A DNA stretch of 8,464 nucleotides from Anaerolineales bacterium (GTDB lineage Bacteria; Chloroflexota; Anaerolineae; Epilineales; JAANWY01). Location: assembly GCA_018263655.1 (NCBI GenBank), contig JAANWY010000264.1, positions 1 to 8,464 on the forward strand, in the 5' to 3' direction. The translations under genes were made by a program, and so were the position numbers. The notes below the pieces were generated by a model. It did not search any database and was not told the DNA's origin. It was given only the letters and a program-made list of their open reading frames with translations. Within the stretch, counting starts at the first letter, position 1. Every line of letters begins with the position of its first letter. Below, piece by piece: positions 1-5,765 of this stretch.

Positions 1-423
1 TACCCTGGCGCGCCCTGCATCTACTACGGCGACGAAGTTGGGATGGAGGGCGGCAAGGATCCCGATTGCCGGCGGGCTTTCCCCTGGGACGAGGGCTGCT
101 GGAACACCGGGGTGCGTGATTTCGTTAAGCGCTGCATCGCGCTGCGGCGCGCTCATCCCGCGCTCAGGCGCGGCGATTTCACGCGACTTCACGCCAGAGC
201 GGGCGTGTATGCCTTCGGCCGCCGGCTCGGCCATGAAATCCTGGTTGTTGTTCTCAACAGCAGCCTGGCCGATACGACGGTGGACATTGACGTGGGGGGA
301 TACTTGGCCGATAGTACAGTAATGGTAGATGTCTGGAGGGAGGAGCCGGCGAGGGTGGAGAGCGGCAAACTGTCACTAACTGTTCCAAAAAGAGCAGGGG
401 TTGTGATGTGTCAAGATAGTTAA
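1..423 (+). CDS. GH13 alpha-glucan hydrolase (neopullulanase/cyclomaltodextrinase-like), C-terminal part
   Basis: Partial gene: the reading frame is open from base 1 and stops with TAA at 421-423, giving the last 140 residues. The first residues read YPGAPCIYYGDEVGMEGG, the conserved segment near the end of the GH13 catalytic (beta/alpha)8 barrel. It is followed by KDPDCRRAFPWDE, a form typical of neopullulanase, maltogenic amylase and cyclomaltodextrinase relatives. After the barrel, residues about 75-140 are rich in beta-prone segments (ILVVVLNSS, VDIDVGGYL), as expected for the C-terminal beta-sandwich domain C. The enzyme should hydrolyse alpha-1,4 (possibly alpha-1,6) glucosidic bonds in maltodextrins. 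Catalytic residues lie upstream of the window, so the exact specificity cannot be read. The stop lies only 4 bp before the target duplication of the following MITE. An internal ATG at position 43 is not the start. Confidence 0.9.
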   Translation, partial: YPGAPCIYYGDEVGMEGGKDPDCRRAFPWDEGCWNTGVRDFVKRCIALRRAHPALRRGDFTRLHARAGVYAFGRRLGHEILVVVLNSSLADTTVDIDVGGYLADSTVMVDVWREEPARVESGKLSLTVPKRAGVVMCQDS

Positions 424-435
424 GCGACGTCGAAG

Positions 436-518
436 GTGACTGCTCAGGCACTTCGTGCTTACACAAGAAGAGGCCTCAACTACGAGGGCAGTAGCCGGGC
501 AGCAGCCTGAGTAGCTAC
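436..518 (+). mobile_element. 83-bp MITE, family A copy 1
   Basis: Terminal inverted repeats are GTGACTGCTCAGG (436-448) and CCTGAGTAGCTAC (506-518); compared with copy 2 they are slightly decayed versions of GTAACTACTCAGG. The element is flanked by a perfect 8-bp direct repeat, CGTCGAAG, at 428-435 and 519-526, which is a target-site duplication. There is no coding capacity. Its left 37 bp match the copy at 5612-5732 (read on the other strand) at 33 positions, and the right arm motif CTCAACTACGAGGG is also shared. Copy 1 lacks most of the middle of copy 2 and carries an 11-bp tandem duplication (486-496 and 497-507, one mismatch). GTAA-like ends with 8-bp duplications recall the IS66 family; that assignment is inference. 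Confidence 0.9.
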
Positions 519-528
519 CGTCGAAGTA

Positions 529-557
529 TTGACAACCGACCTTTTGGATGATATACT
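529..557 (+). promoter_or_regulatory. Sigma-70-type promoter of the hut operon
   Basis: TTGACA (529-534, perfect -35) is followed by a 17-bp spacer and TATACT (552-557, 5 of 6), with TG one base upstream (549-550) forming an extended -10. Transcription would start near 564 and leave a leader of about 40 nt before hutU at 603. The -35 box begins 2 bp after the MITE target duplication, so sequence upstream of the promoter was replaced by the insertion. An inverted repeat TGACG-N14-CGTCA (557-561 and 576-580) covers the likely start point and could be an operator, although with 5-bp arms this is weak. Confidence 0.75.
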
Positions 558-602
558 GACGCTCAGACTATGACTCGTCAACGGTGATGAGGAGGGTGTT
601 TC

Positions 603-2255
603 ATGTCTGAACCGCGAACCGTGCGTGCGCCGCGTGGTACCGAACTCACCTGCAAAGGCTGGGGCCAGGAAGCCGCCATGCGCATGTTGATGAACAACTT
701 GGATCCGGAAGTTGCCGGCGAACCCGAAAAACTCATCGTCTATGGCGGCCGTGGGAAGGCCGCCCGCAACTGGGAATGCTTCGACGCCATCGTCGCGGCA
801 CTGAAGGAGCTGGAGAACGACGAGACGCTTCTGGTCCAGTCGGGCAAACCCGTCGGCGTGTTCCGGACACACGAGGACGCTCCTCGCGTCTTGATCGCCA
901 ACTCGAATATCGTGCCCCACTGGGCCACCCACGAGTATTTCGACGAGCTGGAGCGCCAAGGCCTCATCATGTACGGTCAGATGACGGCCGGCTCCTGGAT
1001 CTACATCGGCACGCAAGGCATTCTGCAAGGCACCTACGAGACGCTTGGCGCCGCCGCTCGGGCCGAGGGCTGGCCTAGTTTGAAGGGCAAGTGGACGCTC
1101 ACTGCCGGCCTGGGCGAAATGGGCGGCGCACAACCGCTAGCCATCACCATGAACGAGGGCGTCGGCCTGATCGTCGAAGTCGACCCACAACGGGCTCAGC
1201 GCCGGCTCGATACCCAGTACGTGGATGAGGTCGTCGACGATCTGGATGAGGGGTTGGAACGCGTGCAGAAATACGTGGGCGCGGGTACCCCTCGCTCCAT
1301 CGGATTGATTGGCAACGCTGCTGAAGTCTATCCCGAGTTGGTGAAGCGCGACGTGATTCCCGACGTCGTCACGGATCAGACGCCGGCCCACGATCCCAGG
1401 AGCTACGTCCCGTGGGAGATGTCGCTGGAGGACGCCTGGACGCTGCGTGAGCACGCCCCGAAAGAATTCGAGAAGCGGTCTTACGAATCTATGGCCCGCC
1501 ACTGCGAGGCCATCGTGGCGATGCAGAAGCGCGGCGCGGTGGCCTTTGACTACGGCAACAACTTGCGCCAACGGGCTCTGGACGCCGGTGTGGGCGAGGC
1601 CTTCGACTATCCTGGCTTTGTGCCGGCCTACGTGCGGCCGCTCTTCTGTCAGGGCAAAGGTCCCTTCCGCTGGGTGGCGCTATCCGGTGACCCCGAAGAC
1701 ATCCACCGCACCGATGAGGCGATTCTCGATCTATTTCCGGAGGATGAGCATCTGGCACGCTGGATCCGGATGGCTCAGGAGCGCATCGCCTGGCAGGGTT
1801 TGCCGGCCCGCATCTGCTGGCTGGGCCAGGGCGAACGGGCGAGAGCCGGTCTGAAATTCAACGAACTCGTCGCCTCCGGCGAGATCAAAGCCCCCATCGT
1901 CATCGGGCGCGATCACTTGGACACCGGATCCGTGGCATCGCCCAACCGCGAGACAGAAGGCATGAAAGACGGTTCAGACGCCATCTCGGACTGGCCGATC
2001 CTGAATGCGCTGCTGAACGCCGTCAGCGGTGCCACGTGGGTGAGCTTCCACCACGGCGGTGGCGTGGGCATCGGGTTCTCCCAGCACGCCGGCCAGGTCA
2101 TCGTCGCTGACGGGACGGACGCGGCCGCGGCGCGCTTGGAGCGCGTGCTGACCAACGATCCAGGCAGCGGTGTGATGCGCCACACGGATGCCGGCTACGA
2201 GGAGGCCATCGAGACGGCCCGCGCCAACGACATCAAGATTCCGATGCTGAAGTAA
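603..2255 (+). CDS. hutU: Urocanate hydratase (urocanase)
   Basis: HutU (EC 4.2.1.49) hydrates urocanate to 4-imidazolone-5-propionate, the second step of histidine degradation, in the cytoplasm with tightly bound NAD+. The 550-residue protein is full length for the family. Visible signatures, in order: YGGRGKAARNW (47-57), IYIGTQGILQGTYET (133-147), the NAD-binding glycine segment GLGEMGGAQ (169-177), VTDQTPAHDP (256-265), LFCQGKGPFRWVALSGDPED (347-366), ARICWLGQGER (402-412), DHLDTGSVASPNRETEGMKD (437-456) and HHGGGVGIGFSQHAGQ (483-498). Cys405 in ARICWLG is the likely equivalent of active-site Cys410 of the Pseudomonas putida enzyme. The ATG at 603 is preceded by AGGAGGG (590-596) with a 6-nt gap. 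It is the first gene after the 529-557 promoter and lies 12 bp before the DUF4058 gene. Confidence 0.98.
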   Translation: MSEPRTVRAPRGTELTCKGWGQEAAMRMLMNNLDPEVAGEPEKLIVYGGRGKAARNWECFDAIVAALKELENDETLLVQSGKPVGVFRTHEDAPRVLIANSNIVPHWATHEYFDELERQGLIMYGQMTAGSWIYIGTQGILQGTYETLGAAARAEGWPSLKGKWTLTAGLGEMGGAQPLAITMNEGVGLIVEVDPQRAQRRLDTQYVDEVVDDLDEGLERVQKYVGAGTPRSIGLIGNAAEVYPELVKRDVIPDVVTDQTPAHDPRSYVPWEMSLEDAWTLREHAPKEFEKRSYESMARHCEAIVAMQKRGAVAFDYGNNLRQRALDAGVGEAFDYPGFVPAYVRPLFCQGKGPFRWVALSGDPEDIHRTDEAILDLFPEDEHLARWIRMAQERIAWQGLPARICWLGQGERARAGLKFNELVASGEIKAPIVIGRDHLDTGSVASPNRETEGMKDGSDAISDWPILNALLNAVSGATWVSFHHGGGVGIGFSQHAGQVIVADGTDAAAARLERVLTNDPGSGVMRHTDAGYEEAIETARANDIKIPMLK

Positions 2256-2267
2256 CGGAGCAACGAC

Positions 2268-3053
2268 GTGCCTTCCCCTTTCCCTGGCATGGATCCGTAT
2301 CTGGAACATCCGGACCTCTGGCCCGATGTGCACCACGGACTCATTGAGGCGTTGCGCAGCGATTTGGCGCCGGCTCTGCGCCCACGCTATCGGGTCGTGG
2401 TCGAAAAGCGGACATACCGCGTGGACCCAAGCGAGGTAGTCTTCATCGGGCGCCCCGATGTTGGGGCGATTCGCACGGTGCAGGAGCCGGCGGAACTCTA
2501 CGCTGCAGTCGAGCCTGGGGGGCCGCTCACGGTTGAGGTGCCAGTGCCAGACGTCGTCGAGGTGGGCTATCTGGAAGTGCGCGACCTCTCCAGCGGCGAG
2601 GTCGTCACCGTGCTGGAGTTGCTTTCGCCCGCCAACAAGCGTCCCGGCGAAGGCCGCCGGCTCTATGACCACAAGCGGCTGACGATTCTGGGCTCGCTCA
2701 CGCACCTGGTCGAGATCGATCTGCTGCGGGCTTACGAGCCGATGCTCGTGTACGGCGACGAGCAAGAGAGCCACTATCGGATTCTGGTGAGCCGCAGCGA
2801 GCGCCGGCCGCGCGCTGACTTGCTCACCTTCAACGTTCAGGACCCGATTTCGGCGTTCCACCTCCCGCTGCGCAGAGACGACGAGGAGCCATTGGTCGAT
2901 CTGGGCCGGCTGCTGCACGAGCTCTACGACCGGGCCGGCTACGATCTGAGCGTCGACTACGAGCTTGATCCGGTGCCCCCGCTGGAGGATGAGGATGCGG
3001 AGTGGGTCACTCAACTATTGGCTGCGTGGCGCAAAGGGGAGCAGTTCAAGTAA
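2268..3053 (+). CDS. DUF4058 family protein
   Basis: This 261-residue soluble protein shows the hallmarks of the DUF4058 family: the N-terminal signature PSPFPGMDPYLEHPDLWPDV (2-21), ELLSPANKRPG (117-127) and HLVEIDLLR (146-154). The C-terminal part, LLHELYDRAGYDLSVDY (215-231), also fits. The family is found in Chloroflexi, cyanobacteria and planctomycetes, often in several copies per genome, and has no established function. There is no signal peptide or membrane helix. The conserved acidic and lysine residues around 117-124 and Asp151 could form a binding or catalytic site, but this is speculation. The GTG start at 2268 has GGAG at 2257-2260 with a 7-nt gap and lies 12 bp after the hutU stop, so the two are almost certainly co-transcribed. 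A link to histidine metabolism rests only on position. Confidence 0.9.
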   Translation: MPSPFPGMDPYLEHPDLWPDVHHGLIEALRSDLAPALRPRYRVVVEKRTYRVDPSEVVFIGRPDVGAIRTVQEPAELYAAVEPGGPLTVEVPVPDVVEVGYLEVRDLSSGEVVTVLELLSPANKRPGEGRRLYDHKRLTILGSLTHLVEIDLLRAYEPMLVYGDEQESHYRILVSRSERRPRADLLTFNVQDPISAFHLPLRRDDEEPLVDLGRLLHELYDRAGYDLSVDYELDPVPPLEDEDAEWVTQLLAAWRKGEQFK

Positions 3054-3175
3054 GTCTTTCCTTACCTACCTGTCTCTGATCGCGAAATGAAACCAGAAGG
3101 CCAAAATGGACAAGACTACATTTCCCGGGCGGTAGCTATTCTCATGGGCATTGAACTGTGGATGGAGCAGCCAAG

Positions 3176-3784
3176 TTGAAGTACTTCATGGGTGCCAACC
3201 GCGTAGGTTGGTCGTTGTTGGCCATCGGGGTGGCGATTGTGCTGGTGCTGATCGTCGCGCCGCTGGATCGGGTGCTTGGCGACGTCAGCCGGCTCGTCTA
3301 TCTGCACGGCGCGATGGTCTGGGTGGCGATTGCCGGCTTCAGTGTGGCCGGCATCCTCGGCGTCGCGCATTTGCTGACAGCCAAATCGGCGTGGTATGCT
3401 TGGTCTCAGGGCGCCGAGCGCTCGGCCATCGTCTTTTGGGCCGGCTACTTACCCATCAGCGTCTTGGCGGCCGACATGGCGTGGAACGGCGTGTTCTGGG
3501 CCGAACCGCGTTGGGCCATGGCGGCGCAGATTCTGGTCGTCGCTGTAGCGTTTCAAGTCGGAGGCCGGCTTCTGAACAACCCTCAGATCAGCAGTGCGCT
3601 GAACGTCTTGCTAGCCGGCGTGACCGTGTGGCTGCTCCTGCGCACCCCGTTGGTCATCCATCCCGACAACCCGATCGGTGAATCGAGCTACAGCAGCATC
3701 CAGCTCTCGTTCGTTGCGCTGGTCGTTTTGTGCGGGCTGGCCGGCGTACAAATCGCGCGCCGGCTGCGACCGGAGAAAACATGA
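3176..3784 (+). CDS. CcmC-like six-helix membrane protein
   Basis: Hydrophobic protein with about six membrane segments (numbering from the GTG at 3158: roughly 17-36, 49-72, 89-108, 118-137, 148-165, 180-201). The order of motifs resembles CcmC/CcsA cytochrome c maturation proteins: GDVSRLVYLHGAMVWVA (41-57) parallels the family's D-x-x-R-x-x-Y-x-H-x-x-x-x-W-V-A. A Trp-rich loop, AWNGVFWAEPRW (108-119), sits where the heme-handling WWD region lies, and His168 in LVIHPDNP occupies the place of the second external histidine. The canonical W-x-W-D core is not intact, so it may be a diverged paralogue with another ligand or role; the call is resemblance, not proof. The start is uncertain. TTG at 3176 is chosen because GGAG (3164-3167) lies 8 nt upstream. 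GTG 3158 and ATG 3188 are in-frame alternatives without a good ribosome site. It follows the DUF4058 gene after about 120 bp. Confidence 0.8.
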   Translation: MKYFMGANRVGWSLLAIGVAIVLVLIVAPLDRVLGDVSRLVYLHGAMVWVAIAGFSVAGILGVAHLLTAKSAWYAWSQGAERSAIVFWAGYLPISVLAADMAWNGVFWAEPRWAMAAQILVVAVAFQVGGRLLNNPQISSALNVLLAGVTVWLLLRTPLVIHPDNPIGESSYSSIQLSFVALVVLCGLAGVQIARRLRPEKT

Positions 3785-3903
3785 CTCACAAGCCAACGCT
3801 TGATCTTGCCCTGACCCGAAGCGCAGGTGATGCGTTCGTGGCCCGCAACGCCCTAATCGTCGGCGTTGTCCACGTCGGTTCTGATTTATGGAGAATGACA
3901 TGA
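3781..3903 (+). CDS. 40-residue small ORF coupled to both neighbours
   Basis: A short frame starts at ATG 3781 and stops at TGA 3901-3903. Its start overlaps the stop of the membrane-protein gene (ATGA at 3781-3784) and its stop overlaps the preferred hutI start (ATGA at 3900-3903). A Shine-Dalgarno GGAG (3772-3775) lies 5 nt before the ATG. This double stop-start coupling argues that ribosomes do translate it. The protein begins MTHKPTLDLALTRSAGD and has a mildly hydrophobic stretch (ARNALIVGVVHVG, 21-33) that is too short and polar for a clear membrane helix. I recognise no family. It could be a real small protein, a ribosome relay into hutI, or the remnant N-terminus of a lost gene. Confidence 0.5.
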   Translation: MTHKPTLDLALTRSAGDAFVARNALIVGVVHVGSDLWRMT

Positions 3904-5210
3904 AAGTTGACTTGTTGATTCACAGTGCCTCCCAGCTTCTCACCTGTGCCGCGCCCGAGGGACCACTGAGTGGTGCTAACCAGGGCGCTATCGGTCTTAT
4001 CGAGGATGGCGCCATCGCCATCGATGCGGGTCGGATTACGCATGTTGGACCTACTACCGATGTGAGACCCACAGTGGATGCTCGGGTTGAGATGGATGCC
4101 AGCGGCTACGCTGTCCTGCCAGGCTTCGTCGACGCGCACACCCACGCGGTGTTTGCCGGCCATCGGGCGGACGAGTTCGAGCAGCGCGTAGCGGGCGCCA
4201 CATATCAGGACATCATGGCGGCCGGCGGGGGCATCATGTCAACGGTGCGCGCTACCCGGCAGGCAAAGCTGCGCGAATTGGTCATGCAGTCACACAAGCG
4301 GCTCAACGCAATGCTGACCCACGGTACCACCACGGCCGAAGTTAAATCCGGCTATGGTCTGACGCTGGAGACCGAACTGAAAATGCTGGCCGCGATCTCC
4401 GCCCTCAACACGGATCACCCTGTCGAGTTGATCCCCACGTTCTTGGGTGCGCACGCCATCCCCGACGAATATCGCGATCGCGCCGATGATTTCATCGACG
4501 AGGTGGTTGACGAGATGCTGCCGCGCGTCGCCGTGGCTGACGCACTCCTGCCTCCGTTTGCCGATATAGAGGCCAGCGGTTATCAGCCGGTGGCTGTCTT
4601 CGTCGACGTTTTCTGCGATGTTGGCGCCTTCAACTTAGAGCAGTCCCGTCGCGTGTTGGAGCGAGCGCAGGAGCTGGGGCTGGAAATCAAGATTCACACG
4701 GATGAATTCGAATCTCTGGGAGGGGCGGCCTTAGCAGCCGAGCTGGGCGCCGTGTCTGCTGATCACCTGGCTGTGACGCCCCGCGAGGAGATCGAGCGGA
4801 TGGCCGAAGCCGGCGTCGTCGGCGTGTTGTTACCGGGCACGACCTTCGGCCTCGGATCGGATCACTACGCCGACGCTCGCACCATGGTCGAGGTGGGCTT
4901 GCCTGTGGCTCTGGGAACCGACCTCAATCCTGGACCGTGTTGGTGCGTATCCATGCCCTTCATGATCACCCTCGCCACGCGCTATATGAAGATGACGCTC
5001 GCCGAGGCGGTCGTCGCCGCGACGATCAACGCAGCCTACGCGTCGGGCGTGGGGGATGAAGTGGGCAGCCTCGAGACGGGCAAAGCCGGCGACTTGGTGG
5101 TCTTAGAGTGGTCGGATTACCGCCATCTGGCGTATCGATTCGGTGAAAACCCGGTTGCAACCGTTATCAAGGAGGGAACGATTCACGAGGTATTGGACGG
5201 CGTCGCGTAG
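3900..5210 (+). CDS. hutI: Imidazolonepropionase
   Basis: HutI (EC 3.5.2.7) hydrolyses 4-imidazolone-5-propionate, the HutU product, to N-formimino-L-glutamate; it is a cytoplasmic metal-dependent amidohydrolase. The protein is 436 residues from ATG 3900. Signatures: PGFVDAHTHAVFAGHRADEF (74-93) with metal ligands His80 and His82, TTTAEVKSGYGL (143-154), PTFLGAHA (179-186), IKIHTDEF (263-270) with His266, and GTDLNPGP (339-346) with Asp341. The positions agree with the zinc ligands known for Bacillus subtilis HutI (80, 82, 249, 324) apart from a constant +17 shift, which points to an insertion of about 17 residues near 210-230. ATG 3900 is preferred over ATG 3888 because GGAG (3890-3893) is 6 nt upstream and the small ORF stop overlaps it. 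It is the last gene of the operon. Confidence 0.97.
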   Translation: MKVDLLIHSASQLLTCAAPEGPLSGANQGAIGLIEDGAIAIDAGRITHVGPTTDVRPTVDARVEMDASGYAVLPGFVDAHTHAVFAGHRADEFEQRVAGATYQDIMAAGGGIMSTVRATRQAKLRELVMQSHKRLNAMLTHGTTTAEVKSGYGLTLETELKMLAAISALNTDHPVELIPTFLGAHAIPDEYRDRADDFIDEVVDEMLPRVAVADALLPPFADIEASGYQPVAVFVDVFCDVGAFNLEQSRRVLERAQELGLEIKIHTDEFESLGGAALAAELGAVSADHLAVTPREEIERMAEAGVVGVLLPGTTFGLGSDHYADARTMVEVGLPVALGTDLNPGPCWCVSMPFMITLATRYMKMTLAEAVVAATINAAYASGVGDEVGSLETGKAGDLVVLEWSDYRHLAYRFGENPVATVIKEGTIHEVLDGVA

Positions 5211-5239
5211 TTGGGCCGAGGGTGAAGAGAAACAGCAAA

Positions 5240-5286
5240 AGGGGTTGATGATCGACCACGAGGTTCCTAGTCGGTCATCAACCCCT
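5240..5286. terminator. Bidirectional hairpin terminator between convergent genes
   Basis: Arms 5240-5256 and 5270-5286 pair over 17 positions, with 12 perfect pairs at the base (AGGGGTTGATGA with TCATCAACCCCT) and one T-G wobble further in; the loop is 13 nt. The hairpin lies 29 bp after the hutI stop. Read on the + strand it is followed by ATTATTGCTTTG, a weak T tract. Read on the - strand it is followed by TTTTGCTGTTTC, a better one. It should therefore end both the hut operon and the convergent small gene at 5309-5458. Confidence 0.8.
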
Positions 5287-5308
5287 ATTATTGCTTTGTC
5301 GTGGAAGA

Positions 5309-5458
5309 TTACCGGCCGGCAAGATATGAGATGACGTAACTGGACGCCATGCTGAGGACGATCAAGCCGCTTATCACGTACCAGGCAATCTGTTTCCAGT
5401 CGCGTTGCTTGTTCTTCTGCTGTTGACGCTTTTGGCGTTGTCGACGCGGGACTGGCAC
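5309..5458 (-). CDS. 49-residue basic single-helix membrane protein
   Basis: A small gene on the minus strand runs from GTG (5458-5456) to TAA (5311-5309). Upstream lies a perfect AAAGGAGGTGG ribosome site (complement of 5462-5472), with AGGAGG 6 nt before the start. The N-terminal 22 residues are strongly basic and Gln-rich (MPVPRRQRQKRQQQKNKQR). Residues about 23-46 form one hydrophobic helix (IAWYVISGLIVLSMASSYVI), ending in LAGR. The positive-inside rule suggests a cytoplasmic N-terminus and a very short external tail. No family with known function is recognised. A near-consensus promoter (5533-5561) and the shared terminator frame it as an independent single-gene unit, which supports real expression. 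A role binding nucleic acid or a membrane partner through the basic segment is possible but speculative. Confidence 0.82.
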   Translation of the reverse strand: MPVPRRQRQKRQQQKNKQRDWKQIAWYVISGLIVLSMASSYVISYLAGR

Positions 5459-5532
5459 GTTCCACCTCCTTTCTGAACACGTCACAGACGGTCTCGCTGT
5501 CAGATTCTCGAAATTATATCCGCCACTATTGG

Positions 5533-5561
5533 ATTATATCATAGCTGCGCGGTCTTGACAA
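5533..5561 (-). promoter_or_regulatory. Promoter of the 49-residue protein gene
   Basis: On the minus strand TTGTCA (5561-5556, 5 of 6 for -35) is followed by a 17-bp spacer and a perfect TATAAT (5538-5533), with TG one base upstream forming an extended -10. Transcription would start near 5526 and leave a leader of about 68 nt. A second TATAAT on the same strand (5518-5513) has no matching -35. The -35 sequence is quasi-palindromic, so TTGACA is also present on the + strand at 5555-5560, but no fitting + strand -10 was found. Confidence 0.75.
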
Positions 5562-5611
5562 AGAAGCCAGGGTTTTCGGATTGACCACTTGTTTTCAATG
5601 AACACAACGGG

Positions 5612-5732
5612 GTAACTACTCAGGTTACCACCCTCGCAGTTGAGAAATGCGGAAAAATGGTGGCGGCCGCCCCCCACACCCCCATCTTTTCCGATCTCTT
5701 CTTGTGTGGGCACGAAGTGCCTGAGTAGTTAC
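5612..5732 (-). mobile_element. 121-bp MITE, family A copy 2
   Basis: Perfect 13-bp terminal inverted repeats GTAACTACTCAGG (5612-5624) and CCTGAGTAGTTAC (5720-5732) are bordered by a perfect 8-bp direct repeat ACAACGGG (5604-5611 and 5733-5740), the target-site duplication. The intact ends and duplication suggest a fairly recent insertion. Its orientation is opposite to copy 1 at 436-518. Subterminal hairpins are visible: GCACGAAGTGC near the right end and GTAAC/GTTAC at the left. The middle also folds back (CGGAAAA at 5650-5656 with TTTTCCG at 5687-5693), so most of the element is one imperfect palindrome. No transposase is encoded. It lies 33 bp upstream of the peptidase start. Confidence 0.93.
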
Positions 5733-5765
5733 ACAACGGGAACATCAACATCGAGAGGGGAATAC

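Noticed and set aside
480..1133. Minus-strand open frame antisense to the start of hutU
   Set aside because: It runs through the hut promoter and MITE and is antisense to a highly conserved urocanase sequence.
1974..3014. Minus-strand open frame of 346 codons spanning the end of hutU and the DUF4058 gene
   Set aside because: It lies antisense to two well-supported genes, crosses their boundary, shows no recognisable domain, and is expected from GC-rich codon bias.
3888..3899. ATG 3888 as the hutI start
   Set aside because: The GGAG that serves ATG 3900 overlaps this codon, and the upstream ATG has no ribosome site; the difference is only four residues.
5513..5518. Second TATAAT on the minus strand upstream of the small gene
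   Set aside because: No -35-like hexamer at 16-18 bp spacing; the upstream TATAAT at 5533-5538 has one.
5555..5560. Plus-strand TTGACA as a promoter for the peptidase
   Set aside because: No -10-like hexamer at acceptable spacing; it is better explained as the quasi-palindromic -35 of the minus-strand promoter.
5640..5765. Upstream TTG start for the peptidase
   Set aside because: The extension is MITE sequence without a ribosome site; ATG 5766 has one and begins the conserved domain.
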